Shown one piece after another: positions 4,967 through 5,401 of a DNA stretch of 5,401 bases. The notes beneath the pieces are model-generated. The model searched no databases. It was not told the origin of the DNA and saw only the letters and a program-made list of their open reading frames with translations. The stretch's first letter is position 1. Each line of letters opens with the position of its first letter. The stretch is from DATKWS01 sp035529435. GTDB taxonomy: Bacteria > Krumholzibacteriota > Krumholzibacteriia > Krumholzibacteriales > Krumholzibacteriaceae. A program made the translations under genes and the position numbers. The DNA lies in assembly GCA_035529435.1 (NCBI GenBank), contig DATKWS010000092.1, forward strand, positions 1 through 5,401, read 5' to 3'.

Positions 4967-5401
4967 GTGAAAATTCGGAATGTCCTTATAGCAGCCATCG
5001 TGATTACGGCGTGCATTGCTGATGTCTCCACGGCGGGGGAGATATCGTACGGCGCCAAGGTCGGGATGACCATGGCGAATATCACGCAGACCCCCGTGGA
5101 ATGGGAGCAGGACAAATCATTCAAGGGTGGATTCACCTGCGGCGTGTTTCTCAACTACGCGATCACCGACAATTTCAGCCTCCAGCCGGAGCTCCTCTAT
5201 ACGCAGAAGGGCGTAAAGGACAATCTGTACGACGGGCTCTTCACCGTCGATCTGACCGCCAGCTTCGATTATATCGAGCTACCCGTGCTGGCGAAATACA
5301 CCTTCATGCCGCAAAAAAAATTCAGGCCGAACATCTTCGGCGGCCCAAGTGTCGCATTCACCATGAGCTCCGAGCTGGAAGTTTCGGCCCTGCTGTTCTC
5401 C
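4967..5401 (+). CDS. PorT/OMP_b-brl_2-like outer-membrane protein (3' partial)
   Basis: The first 145 codons of a barrel gene that continues past the window end. GTG 4967 starts VKIRN followed by a hydrophobic core and a Sec-type cleavage region (ADVSTAG-EIS, about residue 23). The mature start, ISYGAKVGMTMANIT, leads into GGFTCGVFLNYAITDNFSLQPELLYTQKGVK (54-84 region), DYIELPVLAKYTF (101-113) and PNIFGGPSVAFTMSS (121-135). The series K-x-G ... SLQPELLYTQKG ... IELPVLAKY ... GGPSVAF is the hallmark of the outer membrane protein beta-barrel family (OMP_b-brl_2, the PorT-like group), common in Bacteroidota and other FCB bacteria. The exact role of most members is unknown. It lies 72 bp after the OmpW-like gene with no evident promoter between them, so co-transcription is likely. 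Confidence 0.85.
   Translation, partial: MKIRNVLIAAIVITACIADVSTAGEISYGAKVGMTMANITQTPVEWEQDKSFKGGFTCGVFLNYAITDNFSLQPELLYTQKGVKDNLYDGLFTVDLTASFDYIELPVLAKYTFMPQKKFRPNIFGGPSVAFTMSSELEVSALLFS

Noticed and set aside
4947..4970. Mini-frame of seven codons whose TGA overlaps the GTG start at 4967
   Set aside because: The overlap looks like translational coupling, but no ribosome site precedes its ATG. The AAGGAG inside it serves the downstream GTG.
4891..5154. - strand open frame (87 codons) over the end of the OmpW-like gene and start of the PorT-like gene
   Set aside because: It spans two genuine + strand genes and their gap, and has no domain signature; it is a shadow frame.

Overview
The window looks like the chromosome of a GC-rich, didermic (outer-membrane) bacterium. 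Every complete product has an export signal: one lipoprotein signal with a lipobox, and three Sec-type signals in front of outer-membrane beta-barrels. The mix of a PorT-like barrel, an SdrD_B-type lipoprotein and a TPR-like protein end would suit the FCB superphylum or a nearby lineage such as Krumholzibacteriota or Eisenbacteria. That placement is an inference from protein style, not something the sequence proves. I see no tRNA, rRNA, CRISPR array, insertion sequence or integrase.

Layout, left to right. (1) Bases 1-137 hold the last 44 codons of a + strand gene that looks like the end of a TPR-containing protein. (2) An AT-rich regulatory gap (138-341) contains a near-consensus sigma-70-type promoter whose -10 box sits inside a small palindrome, followed by a leader of about 120 nt. 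(3) A + strand gene (342-1706) encodes a 454-aa mosaic lipoprotein with a lipobox, a Pro/Ser linker, a beta-rich module, an SdrD_B/Cna-B-like calcium-loop domain, an FWK-type C-terminal module and a Gly-rich tail. (4) Convergent to it, on the - strand (4003-1754), lies a 749-aa patatin-like phospholipase fused to a POTRA domain and an Omp85-type barrel (PlpD/type Vd style). An imperfect inverted repeat covers the convergent junction. (5) A 174-bp divergent gap (4004-4177) carries two interleaved promoter candidates arranged as a dyad. (6) Two + strand barrel genes follow: an OmpW-like protein of 238 aa (4178-4894) and a PorT/OMP_b-brl_2-like protein (from 4967) that is cut by the window end. 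They are 72 bp apart and probably co-transcribed.

Together the genes form a cell-envelope neighbourhood: a surface or periplasm-facing lipoprotein, a lipolytic Omp85-family protein, and two small barrels. The most interesting feature is the shared divergent control region. There, promoters for the patatin-barrel gene and for the two-barrel operon overlap at their -10 boxes, so they may compete for polymerase. The individual genes belong to recognisable families, and I do not see a convincing new multi-gene defence or mobile system.
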